DNA of 64,000 nucleotides from Trifolium pratense (lineage: Eukaryota > Streptophyta > Magnoliopsida > Fabales > Fabaceae), in assembly GCF_020283565.1 (NCBI RefSeq), contig NC_060061.1, positions 36,183,362 through 36,247,361 of the forward strand, in the 5' to 3' direction. The notes below the pieces were generated by a model, which saw only the letters and a list, made by a program, of their open reading frames with translations, made no database searches and had not been told where the DNA came from. This document shows, one piece after another, positions 46,912 to 56,827 of this stretch. Position numbers and translations under genes: made by a program. How positions within the stretch are numbered: the first letter of the stretch is position 1; each line of letters starts with the position of its first letter.

Positions 46912-47045
46912 CAGGACCATGCGGTTGACTTGCAATATTGTCAACTCCCACCACAATGGCCTAGAAGAGCAACACTTAGCATGTTAATGAATGGATCAAT
47001 GGTCCCTCCAATTAAGTTCTTATAAGAACATATTCTTAACTCTTT
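46912..47045 (+). promoter_or_regulatory. Conserved upstream block of MIR169 copy 3
   Basis: Inverted relative to the other two. GCAGGACCATGCGG, the dyad GTTGAC-N10-GTCAAC (46924-46945), AAGAGCAACACTTAGCATG, GAATGGATCAATGGTCCCTC and AATTAAGTTCTTATAAGAAC are all shared. About 250 bp separates the dyad from the TATA box. Confidence 0.55.
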
Positions 47046-47191
47046 AATTCTCTAGCATGCAATGCAGCAAATATGATATAATGTAGAAAGCTAGAAATTA
47101 AATCATGAATGAGGCCATATAACACATTTAATTCGTGATAAAAAAGGAGTATATCGGCATATGCCTATAAAGTGATGCTTTTATGTGAACT

Positions 47192-47203
47192 ATATATAAA
47201 GAA
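47192..47203 (+). promoter_or_regulatory. TATA box of MIR169 copy 3
   Basis: CTATATATAAAG lies about 60 bp upstream of the hairpin, with the leader GTTGGCATTCAGTGTTTAAC shared with copy 2. Confidence 0.75.
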
Positions 47204-47263
47204 GTTGGCATTCAGTGTTTAACATCATCAGATGAAGAGAGGTAGAGATGATGAAGCTTGTAA

Positions 47264-47440
47264 AGAGAAAGAGAGGGTCTTGTATGTAGATGAAGAGTCA
47301 TGTTTAATAGCCAAGGATGACTTGCCTAGCTAGAACCATTACTTGGGACTTAAGTAAGTCCCCTGTTCGGTTTATTAGTAGGCAGGTATCCTAGGCTTGT
47401 TGACTGTCTCTTGTCTTACATGTTAGACTTTCACTTTTCC
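47264..47440 (+). ncRNA. MIR169: MIR169 precursor, copy 3
   Basis: The mature region is at 47308-47328 with the same 20-base core as copy 1 (AGCCAAGGATGACTTGCCTA) and a 5' T. The star is at about 47381-47401 (GGCAGGTATCCTAGGCTTGT), pairing with one bulge. The outer stem extends through TCTTGTATGTAGATGAAGAG and CTCTTGTCTTACATGTTAGA. The loop is short (GGGAC/GTCCC stem with a small loop), unlike the TA-rich loops of copies 1 and 2. It is oriented opposite to them and more diverged. Confidence 0.92.
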
Positions 47441-48165
47441 TATATCATATCATTATTATCTATTATTATTAGTTTCTTGCTATGTATGATTAATCTCTAT
47501 ATTGCATACATATATATTGTTTTGATGTTTACATTGAACCACATATTCAAATGAAACATGCATATGCTCTCTGTTAATTGAATAATTTGGACTTTACAGT
47601 TTGAGGAGTGTAGCAACCAACAAGATGGTATATGGACCCTTATTGTCTGCTGCGAAAAACACATGTAGTTTTTTTTTTATCTCAATCGTTGATCGGAGAT
47701 TAGAAGCTCTCGAGCTACACAATCAATAAATTAATTAGAAACAAGTGCATCATGGTTTTAAATTGGATGGCCTGCGCATTTAAGCAATTACAAAAGGAAT
47801 TTAAATTGATGGAATATATATGTTGACCTGACTTTTGTGAGGTTATAACTTGAAGTGATTAGAAATAATAGTCGGCGTAGATATCCGTTAAAGTTGTAGT
47901 TGGGGGTATTTGCAAGCACTTCGATACTTAAATCAGTATGAGAACAAAAAGTGTGAGAGGTATACTTGAGATGTTGGTGAGGTGCACCTTTTATAGGTAG
48001 TGGTTAGGAGTCCTTGGGGGCATTGACGAAAGGTCGTCAATATCGAGCTCCAACAACCATTATGAGCCATAGGTGCATTATGGTTTTGGGAAATCTCGGA
48101 GGTTAGGGTTATCCCAAAAAGTTTCGAGGCCCTGAATGAATTAGATAAAGAGATTCTTTGAAGGT
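47441..48165. other. Intergenic DNA
   Basis: A stretch at 47820-48030 with CCTTTTATAGGTAG and GTGTGAGAGGTATACTTGAG could be an old LTR piece. I cannot bound it. Confidence 0.35.
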
Positions 48166-48171
48166 AAAAAA

Positions 48172-48340
48172 ATTAGTAAAACTAATATGTTTTTTATTTT
48201 ATATTTTTTTTATGCTTCAAAATAAGATCGCTGATTAAAAGTTAGCTAAAATTAGTAAGATCGCTGATTAAAAATTAGTAAAACTAATATGTTTTTTATT
48301 TTATATTTCTTTTATGCTTCAAAAATAAGATCGCTGAAAA
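48172..48340. repeat. Direct tandem repeat, period 102 bp
   Basis: ATTAGTAAAACTAATATGTT followed by TTTTATTTTATATTT.TTTT and ATGCTTCAAAA.TAAGATCG occurs at 48172 and again at 48274. Few differences. Confidence 0.85.
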
Positions 48341-48370
48341 GTTAGCTACTTGTAAGCAAATTAATGATTT

Positions 48371-48539
48371 TTTTTGGTAAACCAAAGGTATCATCTGCGC
48401 GCACTTGAGGTAACTGAGATCCATTTAAGGGGTTGACCTCTCCCAACAAATGATTCTCCATACGCACCGACAAGGGATCGAACCCGGAACCAAATGGTTA
48501 AGGGGCCTAAGTATCTACCACTTGTGTCACACTATGTTG
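48371..48539 (-). mobile_element. tRNA-derived SINE with 19-bp target duplication
   Basis: On the minus strand it starts near GTGTGACACAAGTGGTAGAT (A-box-like), has CGGGTTCGATCCC (a near-perfect B box) and ends in an A-run (plus-strand T-run 48371). GTAAGCAAATTAATGATTT flanks both sides (48352-48370 and 48540-48558). Confidence 0.9.
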
Positions 48540-48769
48540 GTAAGCAAATTAATGATTTGAGCCTTTAATAAAAAAAATACAAAAATCAATGAAAAAAAAT
48601 ACAAAAATGCAATAGGTAGGAGTAAGACTCGAACCCACAAACACCTATGTCATTGGCTATATTATTTTATTTCTCACATTAACTAATATTTAAATATTTT
48701 CAACAAATATTTTAAAATATCGAAGAAATCGGAAATTTGAGGCCCATTAATTTTTAGACCCTTTATGTG

Positions 48770-49115
48770 TTGTGGCAAGTGTGAGTTAAGTCTCACACTG
48801 CTTAGAAAAGTGGGAGGACCCATAAACCTAACACCTTAAGGTTTTGAGTAAGAGTGTGGTGTCCAACTCATTTTGTAGAGTTGTTATTAGACCCAATGTG
48901 AATGATCCTCCCGGCTGCCCCCTCGTGATGATCCAACAATATGAAGGGTTGTGTTTCCCTTGTCGAGGGTCGTTCTTTTCAGAGTTGACTGTTGAGGTAC
49001 TCTATTGGAAGGAATCTCAAGGATGTTGGACCGGAACTTGGCGTGCCAGACCACCATGCTTTGGGCCTTATGTATTGAAAATTTTGAGTTTTGGGCTAGT
49101 GTAGAACAAGAGGAG
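48770..49115 (+). mobile_element. LTR-like fragment
   Basis: Contains GTGTGAGTTAAGTCTCACAC and later GGATGTTGGACCGGAACTTG and GTATTGAAAATTTTGAGTTT. The short open frame 48844-49104 has no recognisable domain. A related phrase lies at 26190-26210. Ends not determined. Confidence 0.35.
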
Positions 49116-50600
49116 TAGAAGGAAAAATAGAGAATTCTTTCACCTCTTTTGAGAGTGTTTTTGTAGAAAATAATAAATAAATACTTATAATTAATTTATT
49201 TGTAATATTAATTTATTTTTTTAACGAATAATATGAAATATATTATAACAACATAGAATGGATATGGATAGTTTATCTAAAATCCTCCTCTAATACAAAT
49301 TTTGAATTTTTCAAAGTATGTATTCTATTGGAAGAAATCTTAAGGAGGATAGAAAATATTTTATAATATGTGAAATTTGTAAATGTGTTAAATTAAAATT
49401 AGTATAAAGAATCCGTTAATCTGTGGAAAGAAAAGAAAAATCCATTAAAAAGTGTGAAGTACCCGCTACGTATGAAAAGCATATGGATGTATCATCATGC
49501 ATGAGCCATATTTCCAGCGTGCACGTTGTGAGACTGTGGCTGTAAAGTTTGAACACGAGAAAGTCAGCAACTACTACTAGCTAGGAGGAAAAGAAGCCAA
49601 AAAAGATTGCATGAGATTATGATTTCGGAAGAGAATAAGTGTGAATGAAGACCCAAGAAAAATACTACATAATTTTTTTTTTTTTTTACAGAGACTTCAT
49701 ATTTTAATTGATAAAAAATAAAATACTTTAGTATAGTATAATTAGGGGACTAAAGGAGGTTATCATTTGACTTGGTAAAATTGGATGCCAAATGTATCAA
49801 TGGAGTTAGATTGTAAGATAGTGTAGTTTATTATACATACTTGATATTTCTAATAACCAAACTGAGTCCGACAATATTTTGAATAATCGTATATTGTTTA
49901 TTATCAATTATCTAATCTTTAAAATAATTTTTTTTGAAAGGAACATCGCATATAATATGCAAAAGTTTGGTTCGAATTTTGGACACTCTAATTATTCGAA
50001 ATTTCTAACCACTGAATTTTTATAGTAAACCACTAGTCTACTATGCCAAAAGAAAAACCTTTGGATAAATTTTGTTATGCTACAAACAAATTTTATTGAA
50101 CATACTCTAACAAATTTTGTTATGCTACAAACAAAGTTTATATGCTAGTCACAAATTTTTTAATTAATACCATCTTGTATTTTTTCTACATTAGATTCAA
50201 ACTTTAAATTATCCACTTTTCCACAGGTAAATTGCGAGCGAAATGTCAAATATCCCCCTAAAATTTTAAAATTCGCTAAATATCCAATAAAATTTGGAAA
50301 TAGGCAAGTACCCCATGAAATTGTAAAACATCAATTAAATTGTTCATCTGTTCTGTTTACTCAGTCTATTTTGATGACGTGACTGCTAATGTTAACTATA
50401 TACGTGACATCTGCCAACGTGACACCACATCACATGCGAGGAGTAATAATTGATCAAGATACACATCACAAAGGGATAATTAACTAAAATTTGCAAAATT
50501 AATGGTTAAATTTCAAAAATAGAGTTAGAGAGAGGGCCAGAGGGGATAAATAATAAAAAATTGTTTTTATTTTTTATAATTAGACGCCAAAATCATTTAT
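49116..50600. other. Intergenic DNA upstream of the ARM gene
   Basis: At 50220-50420 motifs like AAATATCCCCCTAAAATTTT and AGTACCCCATGAAATTG resemble the arms of the Mutator-like foldbacks and may be one half of such an element. No gene. Confidence 0.35.
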
Positions 50601-50789
50601 GACATGCTAAATAGCAGCTGTAGACCACCAAACACAAACGGCTGGCTTGGCGCTAAGCAGAAAGATGCAGTGGCGCCGGCGGGAATCAAGTAAACAAACG
50701 CGAGTGTATTTCACGCTCCAAATCGTTAATTACATTGTATTGCGTGGCGTTTTTCATCGCTGTCAGCAAGGCTGGGGTCGGGTCTCACT

Positions 50790-50826
50790 CTTCACACTCT
50801 CCTCTCTCTTTCTCTCTCTCTCTCAA
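50790..50826 (+). repeat. CT-rich microsatellite in the 5' leader of the ARM gene
   Basis: CTCTCCTCTCTCTTTCTCTC followed by CTCTCTCTC lies about 180 bp upstream of the ATG. CT-rich tracts are common in plant 5' UTRs. The transcription start was not located. Confidence 0.7.
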
Positions 50827-51001
50827 TCACAATCTCACACACCCCCTCCTAACTCCTTCATTGAAGAAAAAACCTACTCAAAACCGTTGTTTCTATTTCT
50901 ACAGCGCAACTACCTAAACAAACAAATCAGAGTAGTAGTAATAGTAGTACTTCATTTCTCTTCTCAATTCCAGCCACCATAGAAGAACAGAACCACCCAC
51001 C

Positions 51002-52681
51002 ATGAAGGAATCAACAACAACAACAACAACAGACCCAATAACAACTTGCATCAACCTCACCAATTCACTCTTAAACCACGAAATCCCCACCGTCCATCAC
51101 TTAAAATCCAAATGGTCAATCTTCAAACTCAAACTCACCACACTCCAAACTCATCTCACAGATTTCTCAACCGACTATTCCAACACCTCAACCACAAACC
51201 CCCTCTCTCTCCACCTACTCCAATCCATCACTCAAACCCTAAACGACGCCGTTTCACTCTCTCAACACTGTAAATCTCACTCCCCCGATTTACCCCTAGG
51301 TAAACTCCAAACTCAAAGCCAACTCGATTCTCTCATCGCCACTCTCCACCGCCACGTCACTGACTGCGATGTTCTGTTTCGTAGTGGCCTTCTCCTCGAA
51401 ACTCCCGCTTTCTCTAAACGTGAAGCTGTTCGATCTCTTTCTAGAAACCTCATCGCACGGTTACAAATCGGGTCGTCTGATTCACGCGCTACCGCGATTG
51501 ACTCGCTTTTATCACTTCTAAATGAAGATGATAAGAATGTTACTATAGCTGTTGCGCAGGGTGTAGTTCCGGTGCTGGTTAGGTTACTCGATTCGCCGTC
51601 GTCTTCTGATATGAAGGAGAAAATTGTTGCATCAATTTCTAGAGTCTCCGTGGTGGAAAGTGGAAAAAACAACCTACTCGCGGAGGGGTTGTTGTTGCTT
51701 AATCATTTGCTTAGGGTTTTGGATTCGGGAAGTGGTTTAGCTATAGAGAAAGCTTGTATTGCGCTTCAGGCGTTGAGTTTTACTAGAGATAATGCTAGAG
51801 CGATTGGATCTAGAGGTGGAATTTCGTCTCTCTTAGGGATTTGTCAAGGTGGGACGCCTGGTTCGCAAGCTTCTGCGGCCGCGGTTTTGAGGAATTTGGC
51901 AAAATTTAATGAAATTAGAGAGAATTTCGCGGAGGAGAATGCGGTTGTTGTTTTATTAGGGTTGGCTTCTTCTGGAACGGTGTTGGCGCAAGAGAATGCC
52001 ATTGGTTGTGTGGCGAATTTGATTTCGGAGGATGATAGTATGAGGGTTTTGGCTTTTAAAGAAGGTGGAGTTGAGTGTTTGAAGAATTTCTGGGATTCGG
52101 CTCCTGTGATTCCAAGTCTTGAAGTTGGTGTTGAAATGTTGAGGTATTTGGCTATGACTGGTCCAATTGGTGAAGTTCTTGTTGCAGAAGGGTTTGTTGG
52201 GAGGGTAATGGGAGTGTTGAATTGTGATGTTTTAACGGTGAGGATTGCAGCTGCGCGAGCGGTTTATGCTATGGGTTTGAATGGTGGTAGCAAAACGAAA
52301 AAGGAAATGGGGGAATGTGGGTGTGTTCCTTTTTTGATTAAGATGTTGGACGGGAAAGGTGCCGAGGAGAAAGAGTCTGCTGCAATGGCATTGTCGGTGT
52401 TACTGCAACATCCTTTCAATAGAAGGATTTTTCGTAAGGACGATAAGGGAATAGTTAGTGCAGTTCATCTGTTGAACCCTTCTTTGGTTAATTTGGATAA
52501 GAAATACCCTGTTTCGTTGTTGGTTTCGCTTTTGCATTCTAAGACTTGTCGGAAACAAATGGTGGCTGTGGGGGCTTGTGTATATACGCAGAAGCTTGTT
52601 GAATTGGACGTTCCAGGTTCAAAAAAATTGTTAGACGGACTTGGTCGTGGTAAGATATGGGGAGTTTTTGCAAGACCCTAA
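51002..52681 (+). CDS. Armadillo-repeat protein with N-terminal DUF7032-like region
   Basis: A single-exon gene of 559 aa. The ATG lies in a good context (CCCACCATGAAGG). After a short Thr-rich start, a helical N-terminal region of about 15-125 resembles the DUF7032 domain of plant ARM proteins. From about 150 to 540 come successive armadillo repeats, for example AVAQGVVPVLVRLLDS, ASAAAVLRNLAKFNEIRENF, AQENAIGCVANLISEDDSMR, RIAAARAVYAMGLNG and KESAAMALSVLLQHP. ARM repeats form a superhelical protein-binding surface; relatives are described as vacuolar protein 8- or U-box-like, but no U-box is present. No transmembrane segment is seen. The specific function is unknown. Confidence 0.94.
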   Translation: MKESTTTTTTDPITTCINLTNSLLNHEIPTVHHLKSKWSIFKLKLTTLQTHLTDFSTDYSNTSTTNPLSLHLLQSITQTLNDAVSLSQHCKSHSPDLPLGKLQTQSQLDSLIATLHRHVTDCDVLFRSGLLLETPAFSKREAVRSLSRNLIARLQIGSSDSRATAIDSLLSLLNEDDKNVTIAVAQGVVPVLVRLLDSPSSSDMKEKIVASISRVSVVESGKNNLLAEGLLLLNHLLRVLDSGSGLAIEKACIALQALSFTRDNARAIGSRGGISSLLGICQGGTPGSQASAAAVLRNLAKFNEIRENFAEENAVVVLLGLASSGTVLAQENAIGCVANLISEDDSMRVLAFKEGGVECLKNFWDSAPVIPSLEVGVEMLRYLAMTGPIGEVLVAEGFVGRVMGVLNCDVLTVRIAAARAVYAMGLNGGSKTKKEMGECGCVPFLIKMLDGKGAEEKESAAMALSVLLQHPFNRRIFRKDDKGIVSAVHLLNPSLVNLDKKYPVSLLVSLLHSKTCRKQMVAVGACVYTQKLVELDVPGSKKLLDGLGRGKIWGVFARP

Positions 52682-54490
52682 AGATCATGGTACATGAACT
52701 AGAACAAACGATGATTTTTCACTGAATCTGTATGTATGATATGATATAGGTGTGTTCAGTTTTTTGTTTCTTTATCTTTTTTTCCTTTTTCTAATTATTG
52801 TAATTAGTAATAATTGATGCTTATTTCTCCTATATGTGGAGGTGAGTTTTGTCAAATGATTTAATTAATGGGAACTTGTGTTTATGTTTAGGAGCATCAT
52901 AAAAATTGTACTAGTATAGTTTATACTAGTTAATTATTCATTGCAAACATGATTTTGTTATGCTGCTTTTACTTGTGCAATTGAATATCAATGGCATGCT
53001 GCTATTTTCAATGTAGCTTTCCTGCATTATCTTCAGATATAGTATTATATTATCTAACATTCTAACATGCTGCTAGAACAGAATAGGATGGGAATGGGAT
53101 AGATTTTCAATGCACATTGTCAAGAACAAATGCAATAGTAGGAAAGGATCGCGAATAGAATAGCAATAGTAAAAAAACATATCATAGTTGTAATGAATGA
53201 ATTGGATTGATGAAGTTTTATTTCATTTTACTGTTTTTTATTAAAAAATACATGATACTATCGATCAATTCAATCATAAGATAGAAGATAACGCCTTGTG
53301 TTCTTTCATAGGATTGATTCTGTGTTAGCCGGTAGACACGGGCTCTGGCTATGAGCCTGTGACTTCTGTTTGCATATTGATGTTCTCCAGAACAACAACA
53401 ATCCTTGATTTGAGATGAGTTGAAGAAACTGACCTAATCTGCGTTCAACAAATCATAAATTCTTAACATGTTAGTGGAAATCCCAGGTTTCTCATCCTAT
53501 TTTCACGTATTTGGCAGAACCATGTGTGAATGATCATTTCAATAAATATACCCCTATTTGCTTTTTTTAGGTGTTGCTTTCTTGGTCAATTATTTATCAT
53601 GGTTTACATTTCTTTCATGTCTGCATCATACTTAAAATAAAATAAAAAAACTGATTTCATGAAATAAATAAATACATGTTTCTTTGGTTTTGCCTCATTA
53701 GTGTAGGATTACATTATTGCAAGTGTTTGCTAGTTGCAATTGCAACTATGAGATTTTCATTGATCAATGGCTTTTTGGTTGATGGTGACATAATTGCTTG
53801 CGAGTGCCATGTGCATTTGTTCTTGAGCATGTGCATATGGGTCTAAGAATTGCCCAAATTGCAGTCTTGTTGTTGTCTGTTGCTATAACATATTAGGACC
53901 TACCTTAATATTTTTCCCACGATTCTCAATACTCCTGGGCTTGTCCTTTTAGTCTTTAAACTATTTTCTGTTGAAGACCCCTGCGATTGAATGCATGAAT
54001 TAAATTTCTTTTGCTGCGTTGTCATTATTAACTCCCAATATATATTGAAAACCAGTACTAGTATATGTATGTGTGATGACAGCTGTACGTGGGGAATCTT
54101 CAAATCTTTGGAACAGTTCTGTAATATAGAAAATATAGATAGTTGTTTAGCCAGCCAAAAATGTACACTTCTCTAGAATTTCAGTCTTCTGCATATGCCA
54201 ACTGTATCACTCAAATGGAATAAGAAAACCTTGTTCTCCTTAGTCCTTACTATTATTAGTATAATGGAAGTTGCTTTGCCTTCATGGAAATGAATTTTCC
54301 ATATTGAAATTTGGTAGATAAGTTACCAACAATAGATTGATCTATGTAGTAAGTGATTTGCGCATTTAAAAAGTAGTTAGGACTTAGGATATGACTTTTA
54401 GACATAGAGAAAAATTTGGTTGCGAGCGGAGAACTCATCTTTATGTGGTAATCTTTGAATGACCATTAAGGGATACAAGTCATATTTCAC
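52682..54490. other. ARM gene 3' UTR and intergenic DNA
   Basis: The 3' UTR probably ends within the first 200-300 bp (TAATTGATGCTTATTTCTCC near 52810). No further gene or bounded element is visible to 54490. Confidence 0.45.
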
Positions 54491-54616
54491 TCAAATCAAT
54501 GAGTTAAGCTAGTTGAGTTAAGGGTTAAGGAGCAGTAGGTCCAGGGTTCAAGTCTTGACAAAGGAGAAAAAAATTAGCATTGTAATACTAACATTAACAT
54601 TGCTTATAAATAAAAA
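54491..54616 (+). mobile_element. SINE (same family as 37.3 kb)
   Basis: TAGTTGAGTTAAGGGTTAAG is A-box-like and AGGGTTCAAGTCTTG contains a good B box. The tail GCTTATAAATAAAAACATAA is A-rich. The text from GGTTAAGGAGCAG to TGTAATACTAAC matches 37265-37391. No clear target duplication. Confidence 0.7.
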
Positions 54617-55066
54617 CATAATGTTTGTTTTTAGATAATTTTGTTATGTGTGGCAGATATATTTATATCTTTTTATGATAAATTTAGAGTTGTACACTAT
54701 TATGTAAGGTCAGGAAAAAATCACCAACCTCATTGATTTATAATTAAATTTACATATAACATGTATATTTATTTCTCCCTTATTTAGGGAAACAAATAAG
54801 CTTCAATGAAAATGTGTGAATTATAAGATATTTTATAGAGACCAGCCGACACAATTGTTAGGTAAAGCAATTATTCTTGACAAAACAAAAATAAAAAATA
54901 AAAATGATTATCAGGTAAAATAATCTAATGATTCCTTTAAATTGATTATTATTTTAAAATTTTCATGAGAAGCAAAAATTAGGTTGTATTTGTTTATAAA
55001 TTAATAGTGAGATTCTTCACTCATAAAATAGGGACATTGACATTTCTAACCTTCTCTCTTCTATAC
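54617..55066. other. Intergenic DNA
   Basis: AT-rich; nothing recognised. Confidence 0.45.
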
Positions 55067-55068
55067 TA

Positions 55069-55193
55069 CTCTCTCTGTCCCAAAATATAAGCAAAAGTTG
55101 GTCTATAAAAGTGAATGTATTTGGTTCAAATATTTAATCAAATACATCAAGTTTCTTTGACTCACTTTTGCTTATATTTTGGAACGGAAGGAA
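55069..55193. mobile_element. Stowaway-like MITE (Tc1/mariner)
   Basis: It starts CTCTCTCTGTCCCAAAATAT and ends with the inverse ATATTTTGGAACGGAAGGAA. It is bordered by TA on both sides (55067-55068 and 55194-55195). It is 125 bp. TA duplication and CTCCCTCYGTCCC-type ends are characteristic of Stowaway elements. Confidence 0.9.
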
Positions 55194-55195
55194 TA

Positions 55196-56119
55196 CAATC
55201 ATTGAAATCAGATTTTTTAAGAAGATATTTAAGCAACCTCTCATTTTGATGAAGTTTATGTTTGTTTTTTGTTAAAAGAAAAGGATTCTATTATATTAAT
55301 TTAAACAATTGTAACAAATAGGGTTTCGGGTAAGCATCGTGAACAACAAATAACGGGTCAATATTTCAGAATCATGAGAGAATGAAACGTCGCTTCTATA
55401 CCAAAAATCTTAAGTTTTATATATATAAATCACATCTCTAATATATTCAACATTTTACTCATTCATGATTAATGTGAGATTTAATTATTTACAGTTGAAA
55501 TCCAATAGAAAGAAAGAAAAAAAAAATCAAAACTATTAATAAATGAAAATTTTCATTCAAAGATTCTATCGGATAATTGTAACAAATAGACTAAATATAT
55601 CATGTAAAATTTTCACATAAATGATAAAAACAAATTGTTCATGTTGTCTCAATGAATTCATTGTGAAGTGTTACATAGGTGGTGGCAAAATCTCTTTAAA
55701 GATCAAATTTAGACTTTGATTAAATCATAAGAGACTCGTATCATCTTATTTAAATATTCTTGAATATATTGATGAGAGTTTTGTTGCAACACCAAATTAG
55801 GATAGAGCATCGTACATAAAGACTTTTGTAAAGTGACTTTTTCTAAAAGGTGATCCATCGTTGAGACTTTTTTCCTACATTAGTTTTCATCATATGCTTA
55901 TAACTTTTTAGCTTAGTTTTTTTTTTTTGTAAGAACTTTTTAGCTTAGTTAAAATTATGGTGGAGGTTAGGATGGGAAAGCTACTTAATTTTCCCATGAT
56001 GGGAAAATGCCTAATCTCACAATCCATATTACTATTCATATATCGAATGGCTGGAAATTATAAGAAACTTATTTTTACTTATTTCACTTAAACACAGAAT
56101 GTTTACTTTTTAACCCTCT
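55196..56119. other. Intergenic DNA
   Basis: No gene or bounded element recognised. Confidence 0.45.
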
Positions 56120-56262
56120 TAGGGAAGGAGGTCCTAGTAGTTTAGAGTTTGACCGTGAGGTAAGTAAAATTGGAGAAAAAAGTGTTTCATCCAAGAATCG
56201 AATCCAGTTCTCTCGAAATTCTTTGGTGAACTACATTAATCACCTGAGTCTAATGACTTTTT
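56120..56262 (-). mobile_element. SINE (same family as 42.1 kb)
   Basis: On the minus strand AGACTCAGGTGATTAATGTA (A-box-like) and CTGGATTCGATTCTTGG (B box) occur in the same spacing and order as in 42059-42219. Ends and duplication are uncertain. Confidence 0.6.
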
Positions 56263-56827
56263 TTGTTACATAATATTAAATACATGTTTCTTGCCATAAA
56301 ACCAAACATACCATAAATAATAATATTTCAGAAGCCTCTTCAAAAAAATAAGTTTTTAGAAGAAAAAAAATTATGAAAAGGTATAACTCACTTTCTTCTT
56401 ATTTGCTTTACTTTAACAATTTTTTTTCTTACTTTCTTCACACTTACTTTTGTGATCCAAACAAAGCTTAGTTGATATCCTATGATTGTGTAAATAATGT
56501 GAGCAAATGGCCTAGAAACGTAAGCAATTGGTTCAGCTTTCCAGACTGCAAAAATAAGTAAAATCATGTGGTAATCAAATGATTGCTCTCTTATTTGGTA
56601 AGTTCACATGATCATTGATCACTGTCGATTTTACAAAGCGCTAAAAAAGTTAACCATTGAGAATGTAAGTACTAAGAATTCAGAATGGACAACAACTATG
56701 TAATTTACAAATTATAAGTTAAAATAGAGGAAGTAATTGGCCTCAAAATTTCAAAGAAGAAATGAATTGCATACATACAATATTTACAATTATATGTACA
56801 AAAACCCTTGAGAGAAGCATTGATATT

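Noticed and set aside
48371..48539. Possible genuine tRNA gene because of a near-perfect B box
   Set aside because: No cloverleaf could be built. The A tail and 19-bp flanking duplication show a SINE.
50647..50982. Open frame directly upstream of the ARM gene
   Set aside because: Covers the CT-rich leader. No domain, and the ARM start at 51002 has a better context.
51313..51672. Minus-strand frame within the ARM gene
   Set aside because: Shadow of the armadillo-repeat coding sequence.
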